Shown here in pieces: positions 57,554 through 64,000 of a stretch of DNA of 64,000 nt. Under the pieces are notes generated by a model. The model had not been told where the DNA came from. It did no database searches and worked only from the letters and a program-made list of their open reading frames with translations. This DNA comes from Spirilliplanes yamanashiensis (GTDB lineage: Bacteria > Actinomycetota > Actinomycetes > Mycobacteriales > Micromonosporaceae): positions 1 to 64,000 of the forward strand of contig NZ_BOOY01000007.1 in the NCBI RefSeq assembly GCF_016863475.1. Reading direction: 5' to 3'. Within the stretch, counting starts at the first letter, position 1. Each line of letters starts with the position of its first letter. Made by a program: the position numbers and the translations under genes.

Positions 57554-58632
57554 GGTGCACCGCCGGAGGCTCGGATCGCGTTGCGGGTCGCCAGCGCCCG
57601 GGCGTGCTGCATGGTGGCGATGAACGCGATGGTGGATTCGGCGCCCTGGTTCCTATTAGGCCCGATGGGGGTCAGTCCGTCATAGCCCCCACCCGAACGG
57701 GGGTCGTACATGACGACCTCGCCGTCGTTCTCGCCGAGGAACCAGGCCACGCACGCGCCGAGCGCGTTCTCGAAGAAGTCGTCGCCGGTGATCTCGGCGG
57801 CGGTGGCGCAGGCGTCGGCCAGGTGGGCGACCTCGATGGGCTGCTGGTCGAACAGGCCGCGCGGGGTGCCCTGCCGCCAGCCGGCGACCGGGATCATCGA
57901 CAGCCGGCCGTCGGCGCGGGTCTGCGCCCCGATGAGCCAGCGCAGCATCCGCAGGCCCGAGCCCAGCAGCAGCGGGTCGCCGAGCAGGTCGCCGGCGGCG
58001 ACGACGACCTCGGCCAGGGCGGCGTTGGCGTACGTCAGGACGGGGTCGGGCCACTCCCACGACGGGTCGGGCCCGGGCGTGCCGACGGCGGCGGCCGCGT
58101 CGGCGAGCAGGGCGGCGGCCGCCGGGTGTCCCGGGTGCGCGCGCAGGATCTCGGCCGCGCCGAGCCCGGCCACGGCCATGGCGCGCGGCCACTCGGAGCG
58201 CTGCCCGGCGCCCTGCTCGAACGCGGCCAGCGCCTCCTCGCGGATCCACGACGCCTCGCAGCAGGCCGCGGCGGTGCCGAGTCCCCACAGGGCGCGCCCC
58301 CACCAGTCGCCGGTGTCCGGCTCGCCGCTCCACACCCGGCCGTGGCTGAGCCGGTTGCGGAACCGGCCGTCGGGCGCCTGGGCGTGGTTGAGGTAGCCGA
58401 GGTAGACGTCGGCGAGGTGCAGCAGGCCGGGGTCGGGGGCGGGCTCGCGGCTGACGACGAGCAGGCCGCGGCCGACGTCGTCGACGCAGTAGCCGTGCTC
58501 GCGGCGCACGATGGAGTTGCGGGCGTGCTCGAACAGCCCGGTGTCGTCGCTGAGCCGGTGCAGGTGCGTCCACATCGGCGCCGGCGCGGATTCGATCCGC
58601 GCCGGCGCGATGGTGGACAGGCTCGCGGTCAC
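57550..58632 (-). CDS. (alpha/alpha)-barrel protein of a GT4-GH130 operon
   Basis: A soluble protein of 360 residues made of repeated helical hairpins, such as CVDDVGRGLLVVSREP, YLNHAQAPDGRFRNRL, WGRALWGLGTAAACCEASW and AHLADACATAAEITGDDFF. This is the look of an (alpha/alpha)6 toroid as in GH88/GH105-like hydrolases or epimerases, with aromatic and acidic residues at helix starts. It is often annotated as a glycosyltransferase because of its neighbours, but it has no glycosyltransferase fold. The GTG at 58632 overlaps the upstream GT4 stop and its own stop overlaps the GH130 start, so it is probably an enzyme of the same glycan route. Exact activity unknown. Confidence 0.82.
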   Translation of the reverse strand: MTASLSTIAPARIESAPAPMWTHLHRLSDDTGLFEHARNSIVRREHGYCVDDVGRGLLVVSREPAPDPGLLHLADVYLGYLNHAQAPDGRFRNRLSHGRVWSGEPDTGDWWGRALWGLGTAAACCEASWIREEALAAFEQGAGQRSEWPRAMAVAGLGAAEILRAHPGHPAAAALLADAAAAVGTPGPDPSWEWPDPVLTYANAALAEVVVAAGDLLGDPLLLGSGLRMLRWLIGAQTRADGRLSMIPVAGWRQGTPRGLFDQQPIEVAHLADACATAAEITGDDFFENALGACVAWFLGENDGEVVMYDPRSGGGYDGLTPIGPNRNQGAESTIAFIATMQHARALATRNAIRASGGAP

Positions 58633-59783
58633 GCCCCGACCGCGGCCACGGCGGGCGCGGAGGCGGCGATCAGGCGCTCCGCGACCGCGGCGTACCGGGC
58701 CGCGACGGCGGGCCAGCGCAGGGTCGGGGCGTCGGTGCGGGCGGTGAGCGTCTCGGCGAGCGACCGGTCGGTGAGCACCCGGCGGACGGCGTCGGCGAGC
58801 GCCTTCGGGTCGTGGTGCGGCACGAGCAGGCCCGGGCCGTCGGCCAGCAGCTCGACGGCGTGCGGGAACTCGGTCGCCACGACCGGCTTGCCGGCCCCGA
58901 CGGCCTCGATGAGCACGCCGGAGGTGACCTGCTCGGTCGAGTCGTACGGCAGCACGACCACGTCGGCGGAGCGGATCACCCGGCTGAGGGTGGCCGCGTC
59001 CATGTAGGAGTCGAGGTGCACGACGCTGTCCGTGACGCCGAGGTCCGCCGCGAGCTTGTGCAGCGAGTCGCGGTAGACGTCGCCGTGCTGCTCCAGCACC
59101 TTCGGGTGGGTGCGCCCGGCGATGGTGTACATCGGCGCCGGGTCGAGGTCCTGCAGGTGCGCGAGGGCCTGCAGCGCCCACTCGATGCCCTTGCCGGGGC
59201 CGAGCAGGCCCCAGGTGAGCAGGTGCGGCCGGTCGGTGCGGGCGCTGGGCGCGCTCGTGTGGCTGCCGGCGCCGTGCGGGATGACTGTCACCTTGCGGGC
59301 GTCGACCCGGTAGCCCGTGGTGAGGCGGGTGCGGGCGGTGTCCGTCATCGTGACGACCGCGTCGGCGGCGGCCACGATCTGCTCCAGCACGGCCTGCTGG
59401 CGCGGGCTCGGCGTGGTGAGCACGGTGTGCAGCACGACGATGGTCGGCACGCTCACGTTGCGCAGGACCGGCAGCACGTCCTGGCCGTCCAGCCCGGGGT
59501 AGATGCCGTACTCGTGCTGCACGACGGCCACGTCGAAGCGGTCGAGCGCCGCGACGGCCCGGCGCCAGCCGTTCGGCTGGTCCGTCCGCCAGGTGTGCAC
59601 CACGGGCGGGGTCGCCGCGGACACGACCGGCGCGGGCGCGCCCGAGTCGTCGCCGTCGGCGAGGCGGACCACTCCGCTGCCCGGGACGCCCGCGGTGAGC
59701 TGGGCGGCGAGGGCGGCGTTGAAGGTGGCCAACCCGCACTGCGTGGGCGGGTGGGTGCTCAGAAAACCGAACGTGACTGGCAT
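58629..59783 (-). CDS. GT4-family glycosyltransferase (first gene of GH130 operon)
   Basis: A protein of 384 residues, GT-B fold. The N-terminal half begins FGFLSTHPPTQCGLATFNAAL and contains VVQHEYGIYPGLDG; the nucleotide-sugar half has TWGLLGPGKGIEWALQALAHL and the retaining GT4 pattern VVVLPYDSTEQVTSGVLIEAVGAGKPVVATEFPHAVELL, whose E-x7-E-like pair binds the donor. It has no membrane segment. GT4 enzymes of this type often transfer mannose or glucose. An ATG with an upstream GGAAGG opens a three-gene coupled operon; a 5-bp-arm palindrome ACGGT-GT-ACCGT (59820-59831) lies in its promoter region. Confidence 0.93.
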   Translation of the reverse strand: MPVTFGFLSTHPPTQCGLATFNAALAAQLTAGVPGSGVVRLADGDDSGAPAPVVSAATPPVVHTWRTDQPNGWRRAVAALDRFDVAVVQHEYGIYPGLDGQDVLPVLRNVSVPTIVVLHTVLTTPSPRQQAVLEQIVAAADAVVTMTDTARTRLTTGYRVDARKVTVIPHGAGSHTSAPSARTDRPHLLTWGLLGPGKGIEWALQALAHLQDLDPAPMYTIAGRTHPKVLEQHGDVYRDSLHKLAADLGVTDSVVHLDSYMDAATLSRVIRSADVVVLPYDSTEQVTSGVLIEAVGAGKPVVATEFPHAVELLADGPGLLVPHHDPKALADAVRRVLTDRSLAETLTARTDAPTLRWPAVAARYAAVAERLIAASAPAVAAVGA

Positions 59784-59883
59784 ACCTGGCCTTCCTGTCG
59801 GAGGCTGCCTCCCCGCAGCACGGTGTACCGTTAGGACGGATTTGACTGGTTTTCGTCTTTCAAAACTACCAACGAGTGACTCC

Positions 59884-60885
59884 TCAGCGGAGCAGATCGC
59901 CGTAGACCCGCAGGTAGTCGTCGACCATCCGGTCCGCGCCGAAGCGCTCGCGCGCCCGCGCGGAGCACGCCGCGCGGTCCAGCGCGCCGATGGACCGCAC
60001 GGCCTCGGCCGCCGCGTCCACCCCGGTGACCAGGCGGCCGGTGACGCCCTCGTCGACCACCTCGCGCATCGAGCCCTTCGGGTACGCCACCACGGGCGTC
60101 CCGCAGATCATCGACTCGACCACGGACAGCCCGAACGGCTCGGCGAAGCCGATCGGGTGCAGCAGCGCCGCGTGCCGTCCCAGCACCTGCGCCCGCTTGT
60201 CCGGTCCCACCGAGCCCAGGTACACCACGGCGTCGCCGTCGATGTGCGGCTCCACCAGCTCGGTGAAGTAGCGCCGGTCCTGCACGATCCCGCAGAGCGT
60301 CAGCCGCCGGCCGGCCCGCCGCGCGATCTCGATCGCCTCGTGCGTGCCCTTGTCCGGGTGGATGCGCCCGAAGCAGACGAGGTCCTCGCCGGCGAACCGG
60401 GTGAACGGCAGCTGGTCCAGGTCCACGCCGTGGTGGACGGTGGCCAGGTACTCCAGCTCGGGCGCGCGGTCGGCGTCGGAGATGGACACGTACGCCGAGT
60501 TGGCCCGCTGGTACGCCGGCAGGATGTTGCGCCCGGAGAAGCCGTGGATGGTGGTGAGCATGGGCGCCGCGCAGTGCCGCGAGAACGCCAGCGGCAGCCA
60601 GTCCACGTTGTTGTGCACCAGGTCGAACTCGCCGCTGCGGCGCAGGGCGTGCGCGACGTGCAGCGCCTCGTACACGCGGCCGTCCAGGTCGGGGTCCTCC
60701 TCGTACCCGGCCGGCACGACCCCGTCGAGCCGGGCCGTGGTGACCGAGTCGAGCGTCGCGAACAGCGTCACGTCGACGCCGCGCGCGGTGAGCCCCTCGG
60801 CGAGCAGGCTGGTCACGAGCTCCCAGGGTCCGTAGTGCCGGGGCGGGGTGCGCCAGGCGACCGGGCCGAGAAGCGCGACCTTCAT
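59884..60885 (-). CDS. GT4-family glycosyltransferase
   Basis: A protein of 333 residues. Opening MKVALLGPVAWRTPPRHYGPWE is the typical GT4 glycogen/trehalose-synthase-like start. Donor-binding half: LVCFGRIHPDKGTHEAIEIARRAG and LLHPIGFAEPFGLSVVESMICGTPVVAYPKGSMREVVDEGVTG, where the E-P-F-G-L-x-x-x-E pattern carries both catalytic-site acids. It is shorter than most GT4 enzymes. It is divergent from the GH13 gene across an AT-rich 56-base region with no ribosome binding site, and lies upstream of the GT4-GH130 operon but separated by 100 bases with its own likely promoter there. Confidence 0.93.
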   Translation of the reverse strand: MKVALLGPVAWRTPPRHYGPWELVTSLLAEGLTARGVDVTLFATLDSVTTARLDGVVPAGYEEDPDLDGRVYEALHVAHALRRSGEFDLVHNNVDWLPLAFSRHCAAPMLTTIHGFSGRNILPAYQRANSAYVSISDADRAPELEYLATVHHGVDLDQLPFTRFAGEDLVCFGRIHPDKGTHEAIEIARRAGRRLTLCGIVQDRRYFTELVEPHIDGDAVVYLGSVGPDKRAQVLGRHAALLHPIGFAEPFGLSVVESMICGTPVVAYPKGSMREVVDEGVTGRLVTGVDAAAEAVRSIGALDRAACSARARERFGADRMVDDYLRVYGDLLR

Positions 60886-60941
60886 CGCGAAATCCTCGTC
60901 ATTGGTTCATTATGAGACTTATGACACTTTCAGGGGCGGAA

Positions 60942-62636
60942 ATGGCGGTCACGGGTCAGGACGCCCCCTGGTGGCGCGACGCGGTCGTCTACCAGATCTA
61001 CCCGCGCAGCTTCGCCGACTCCGACGGCGACGGCGTCGGCGACCTGCGCGGCATCACCGCCCGCCTCGACCACCTCGCCGACCTGGGCGCCGACGTCCTC
61101 TGGCTGTCGCCGGTCTACCCGTCGCCGCAGGACGACAACGGCTACGACATCAGCGACTACCAGGACATCGACCCGGTCTTCGGCACCCTGGCCGACTTCG
61201 ACGCCCTGCTCGCCGGCGTGCACTCCCGCGGCATGAAGCTCGTCATGGACCTCGTCGTCAACCACACCAGCGACGAGCACCCCTGGTTCGCCACCAGCCG
61301 GCTCGGGCCGGACTCACCCATGCGCGACTGGTACTGGTGGCGCCCCGGCCGGCCCGGCGGCGGCCCGCCCAACAACTGGGGCAGCGCCTTCGGCGGCTCC
61401 GCCTGGCAGTACGACGACATCAGCGGCGAGTACTACCTGCACCTGTTCTCCCGCAAGCAGCCCGAGCTCAACTGGGAGAACCCGAAGGTCCGCCAGGCCG
61501 TGCACGCCGTGATGCGCTGGTGGCTCGACCGGGGCGTCGACGGCTTCCGGATGGACGTCATCAACTACATCTCCAAGGACGTCACGCTGCCCGACGGCGT
61601 CACGTTCCCCGGGTCGGTGCACAACGGCGCCGAGCCGCACTTCGTCTCCGGCCCGCGGGTGCACGAGTTCCTCCAGGAGATGCACCGCGAGGTGTTCGCC
61701 GGCCGCGACGCGCAGCTGATCACCGTCGGCGAGACGCCCGGCGTCACCGTCGCCGACGCCCGGCTGTTCACCGACCCGGCCCGGCGCGAGGTCGACATGG
61801 TGTTCCAGTTCGAGCACATGGACCTCGACGCCGGCGCCGACCGCTGGCAGACGCGCCGGCTCGACCTGCGCGACCTCAAGCGCTGCCTGGGCAAGTGGCA
61901 GGACGGCCTCGCCGACGTCGGCTGGAACAGCCTCTACTGGAACAACCATGACCAGCCGCGGGTCGTCTCCCGGTTCGGCGACGACGGCCGGCACCGGGTC
62001 GCGTCGGCCACCGCGCTCGGCACGCTGCTGCACCTGCACCGCGGCACGCCGTACATCTACCAGGGCGAGGAACTGGGTATGACCAACGCCCCGTTCGCCG
62101 GCATCGAGGACTTCCGCGACATCTCCGCGCTGGGCAACTACGCCCACGCCGTCGAGGTCGAGGGCCGCCCCGCGGACGAGGTGCTGGCCGTGCTGCGGGC
62201 GCGCAGCCGCGACAACGCCCGCACCCCGATGCAGTGGGACGCCACGGCGCACGCCGGGTTCACCACCGGCACGCCGTGGATCGCGGTCAACCCCAACCAC
62301 ATCAGCATCAACGCCGCCGCCGCCCGGCACGACCCCGCGTCGGTGTACGGCTACTACCGGCGGCTGATCGCCACCCGGCGCGCCGAGCCCGCCCTGGTGC
62401 ACGGCGACTTCACGATGCTGCTGCCCGACGACGAGCGGGTGTACGCCTACCTGCGCCGGTACGCGGGCACGGAGGTGCTGGTGGCGGTCAACGTCGGCGG
62501 CGCGCCGGCGCCGGCGCTCGTGGGCCCCGGCTGGGCGGGCGCCGAGGTGCTGCTGGCCAACACCGGCGCCCCCCGCTTCGACGGCGCGACGCTGCTGCTG
62601 GGCCCGTGGCAGGCGGTCGTGCTCAGGCGACCCTGA
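60942..62636 (+). CDS. GH13 alpha-glucosidase / oligo-1,6-glucosidase
   Basis: A cytoplasmic protein of 564 residues. All GH13 regions are present: VVYQIYPRSFADSDGDGVGDL, DLVVNHTSDEHPWF, nucleophile Asp205 in GVDGFRMDVIN, acid/base Glu264 in ITVGETPGV, and Asp337 in WNNHDQPRVVSRFG, followed by YQGEELGMTN and the small C-terminal sandwich. The pattern is that of the GH13 alpha-glucosidase/trehalulose-hydrolase subgroups, which remove glucose from short oligosaccharides. ATG at 60942 is preferred for its AGGGGCGG; ATGs at 60912 and 60921 are alternatives. The end overlaps the converging response regulator gene by 14 bases. Confidence 0.94.
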   Translation: MAVTGQDAPWWRDAVVYQIYPRSFADSDGDGVGDLRGITARLDHLADLGADVLWLSPVYPSPQDDNGYDISDYQDIDPVFGTLADFDALLAGVHSRGMKLVMDLVVNHTSDEHPWFATSRLGPDSPMRDWYWWRPGRPGGGPPNNWGSAFGGSAWQYDDISGEYYLHLFSRKQPELNWENPKVRQAVHAVMRWWLDRGVDGFRMDVINYISKDVTLPDGVTFPGSVHNGAEPHFVSGPRVHEFLQEMHREVFAGRDAQLITVGETPGVTVADARLFTDPARREVDMVFQFEHMDLDAGADRWQTRRLDLRDLKRCLGKWQDGLADVGWNSLYWNNHDQPRVVSRFGDDGRHRVASATALGTLLHLHRGTPYIYQGEELGMTNAPFAGIEDFRDISALGNYAHAVEVEGRPADEVLAVLRARSRDNARTPMQWDATAHAGFTTGTPWIAVNPNHISINAAAARHDPASVYGYYRRLIATRRAEPALVHGDFTMLLPDDERVYAYLRRYAGTEVLVAVNVGGAPAPALVGPGWAGAEVLLANTGAPRFDGATLLLGPWQAVVLRRP

Positions 62637-63093
62637 GCGCGGCGGCCGGCTCGGCGTCGGCCGCCCGCACGAACGGCGCGGCGGCGCGGGCCGCCAGCCG
62701 GGCGGCGCGGGCCGGGTCGATGCGGCCGGTGCGGCTCACCAGCGCGTCGAGCCGGACCACCAGCTCGTCGCGCGGGAACGGCTTGAGCAGGTAGTCGTCG
62801 GCGCCCGCCGCCAGCGCCTCGGCGATCCGCTCGTCGCGGGCCTCCGCGCTGACCAGCATGATCGGCAGGTCGGCGGTGCGCGGGTCGGCGCGCAGCTCGG
62901 CGCACAGGTCGATGCCGGACTCGCTGGGCATCCGCACGTCGAACAGCGCGGCGTCGATTCCGCCCGCGGCGAGCAGGTCCCGCGCCTCCCGGCCGTCGAC
63001 GGCCTCCACGACGGTGTAGCCGCGCCGGTCGAGAGTCAGCCGGAGCAGCTCGCGGTGGTCGGCGTCGTCGTCGGTGATCAGAACGACGGGCAT
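62623..63093 (-). CDS. single-domain response regulator with short tail
   Basis: A protein of 156 residues. The receiver domain (1-120) has DDD at 8-10, phosphoacceptor Asp52 in LFDVRMPSESG and Lys at LLKPFPRDEL. The tail of about 35 residues is Ala/Arg-rich and shows no DNA-binding or enzyme motif, so it may act through protein contact like CheY. No kinase gene is next to it (orphan). The ATG at 63093 follows GGAGG. Its gene end overlaps the GH13 gene end on the other strand. Confidence 0.92.
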   Translation of the reverse strand: MPVVLITDDDADHRELLRLTLDRRGYTVVEAVDGREARDLLAAGGIDAALFDVRMPSESGIDLCAELRADPRTADLPIMLVSAEARDERIAEALAAGADDYLLKPFPRDELVVRLDALVSRTGRIDPARAARLAARAAAPFVRAADAEPAAALRVA

Positions 63094-63241
63094 GGGGCTC
63101 CTCCAGACGGGTGCCGTGCGACGTGCTGGCAGGTCGTCCGTGACCCTTCGGGAGCAGGTTCGGCGTCTGCCGGGCCCGGCTGAGGGGATAGCGCGCGGGA
63201 TTCGGCGGGTAACACCGGACACACCACCCAGGGAGGCAGCC

Positions 63242-63580
63242 ATGCAACCGTTCGACGACCGTTCCGCGCTCGGCAGCGGCTACGACGCCGTGACCCCCGG
63301 CGCGGACCGCTCCGCCGGCCCGTCCGACGGCCCGGGCTTCTCCGCCGCCGAGTCCGACCGCGGCGAGCTCGACCTGTCCGGCTACGCCGCCGAGGCGTCC
63401 GACGGCGGCGTCGGCACCGTCGAGGGCGCCGCCCCCGGCGGCGGCTACCTGGTCGACACCGGCCCGTGGATCCTCGGCCGCACCGTGCGGGTGCCCGCCG
63501 ACGCCGTCGGCCGCGTCGACCACACCGCGCGCGTCGTGCACATCGGCCTCACCCGCGACGAGGTGAAGGATCTCGGCTGA
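63242..63580 (+). CDS. small PRC-barrel-like protein
   Basis: A protein of 112 residues. The first 65 are disordered and rich in Gly, Ser and Asp; the end (GGGYLVDTGPWILGRTVRVPADAVGRVDHTARVVHIGLTRDEVK) matches the PRC-barrel pattern of surface or stress proteins, where '.YLVVDTG.WI.G..V.LP...V..VD' recurs. It binds no known ligand. The ATG at 63242 follows GGGAGG. It is divergent from the orphan response regulator, so a shared control region of 148 bases links them. Confidence 0.8.
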   Translation: MQPFDDRSALGSGYDAVTPGADRSAGPSDGPGFSAAESDRGELDLSGYAAEASDGGVGTVEGAAPGGGYLVDTGPWILGRTVRVPADAVGRVDHTARVVHIGLTRDEVKDLG

Positions 63581-63582
63581 GC

Positions 63583-63588
63583 TACGGT
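63583..63588 (+). promoter_or_regulatory. -10 box of leaderless GNAT transcript
   Basis: TACGGT six bases before the GTG at 63595, directly after the stop of the PRC-barrel gene. Confidence 0.45.
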
Positions 63589-63594
63589 GCCCGG

Positions 63595-64000
63595 GTGCGC
63601 ATCGAGCGGGTGACCGAGCCCGCCGCGGTCGCGGCGGGCGCCGACCTCTACGACGACCTGCCCCGGCCGGACGCCGTCGCGCGCTTCCTCGCCGACCCGC
63701 ACCACCACCTGCTGTACGCCTACGACGGCGACACCGACGGCGACACCGACGACACCGGCGGCGGCGCCCGCGTCGTCGGCATGATCTCCGGGGTCGAGAC
63801 GACCCACCCGGACAAGGGCACGGAGATGTTCCTGTACGAGCTGTCGGTCGCCGAGGACGCCCGCCGCCGCGGCGTGGCCACCGCCCTGGTCGGCGCCCTG
63901 GCCGCGCTGGCCCGCGAGCGCGGCTGCTACGGCATGTGGGTGGGCACCGAACCGGACAACGTCGCGGCGCTGGCCACCTACCGGCGTGCGGGCGGGCAGG
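63595..64000 (+). CDS. GNAT acetyltransferase, 5' part (truncated by window edge)
   Basis: The first 135 residues are visible and cover most of a GNAT domain: GMISGVETTH, EMFLYELSVAEDARRRGVATALVGALAALA (the acetyl-CoA loop R-x-x-G-x-[AG] in RRRGVA) and GTEPDNVAALATYRRAGG. The pattern resembles AAC(3)-I-like acetyltransferases in layout, but a resistance role cannot be inferred. It carries a low-complexity Asp/Gly/Thr insert after LLYAYDGD. The GTG start is set by the leaderless promoter. Confidence 0.85.
   Translation, partial: MRIERVTEPAAVAAGADLYDDLPRPDAVARFLADPHHHLLYAYDGDTDGDTDDTGGGARVVGMISGVETTHPDKGTEMFLYELSVAEDARRRGVATALVGALAALARERGCYGMWVGTEPDNVAALATYRRAGGQ

Noticed and set aside
57550-58632. 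Glycosyltransferase assignment for the middle gene of the GH130 operon
   Set aside because: No GT-A or GT-B motifs are seen; the sequence consists of helical hairpins like an (alpha/alpha) barrel.
59820-59831. ACGGT-GT-ACCGT as a firm operator of the GT4-GH130 operon
   Set aside because: Arms are only five bases long and there is no second copy in the window; kept only as a remark in the GT4 entry.
63595-64000. Aminoglycoside 3-N-acetyltransferase resistance gene
   Set aside because: The layout only broadly resembles AAC(3)-I; the gene is truncated and general GNAT motifs do not identify the substrate.

Overview
This is a very GC-rich, gene-dense segment of an actinomycete chromosome, best fitting Micromonosporaceae or a close relative. 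The supporting signs are the codon bias, the SigE-family ECF sigma factor, an AfsR-type SARP regulator, many GTG starts, several leaderless promoters (TANNNT 6-8 nt before the start codon) and the richness in secreted glycoside hydrolases. I see no tRNA or rRNA genes, insertion sequences, prophage genes or CRISPR arrays. Both ends cut genes: an M1-type metallopeptidase on the left and a GNAT acetyltransferase on the right.

Left part (1-11.6 kb): the peptidase fragment, a frameshifted RibD-C/dihydrofolate-reductase-like pseudogene, a large helical-repeat protein, an RraA-family protein, a lipoprotein, a membrane Ser/Thr kinase, a mannitol-dehydrogenase-family polyol enzyme, a small Ala-rich exported protein, glyA behind a ZTP (pfl) riboswitch, and an AlkD-type DNA glycosylase. 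Middle-left (11.7-23.8 kb): two large secreted GH92 alpha-mannosidases flank a membrane protein and a NarL-type two-component pair; a tandem universal stress protein follows.

The most distinctive block is 24.0-28.3 kb, three overlapping genes: a NAD kinase fused to a small GNAT domain, a response-regulator receiver fused to glutaredoxin-like and thioredoxin-reductase-like parts that have lost their CxxC motifs, and a soluble histidine kinase with a cyclic-nucleotide-binding-type sensor domain. It reads as a pyridine-nucleotide/redox signalling module. A SARP regulator, a hemerythrin/flavin-reductase-like divergent pair with a striking palindrome, a carbohydrate-binding surface protein, a cysteine dioxygenase-rhodanese pair, and a TetR/glycosyltransferase divergent pair with two matching operators follow (28-38 kb).

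Right part (37.8-64 kb): carbohydrate metabolism dominates, with a cytoplasmic GH2 beta-mannosidase, a secreted GH64 beta-1,3-glucanase, a YtfQRT-YjfF-like sugar ABC transporter interleaved with a secreted GH2 enzyme carrying two AbfB (CBM42) domains, a secreted GH97 enzyme, a GT4 / (alpha/alpha) barrel / GH130 operon, a second GT4 and a GH13 alpha-glucosidase. GH64 and the transporter's binding-protein gene share a LacI-family-type palindrome core (GAGAGCGCTCTC), although no LacI gene lies in the window. Together with the GH92, GH2 and GH130 enzymes and the polyol dehydrogenase, the window looks like a machinery for breaking down mannose-containing and furanose-containing glycans and fungal-type glucans. 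Starts were chosen by Shine-Dalgarno spacing, leaderless promoters or stop/start overlap where possible.
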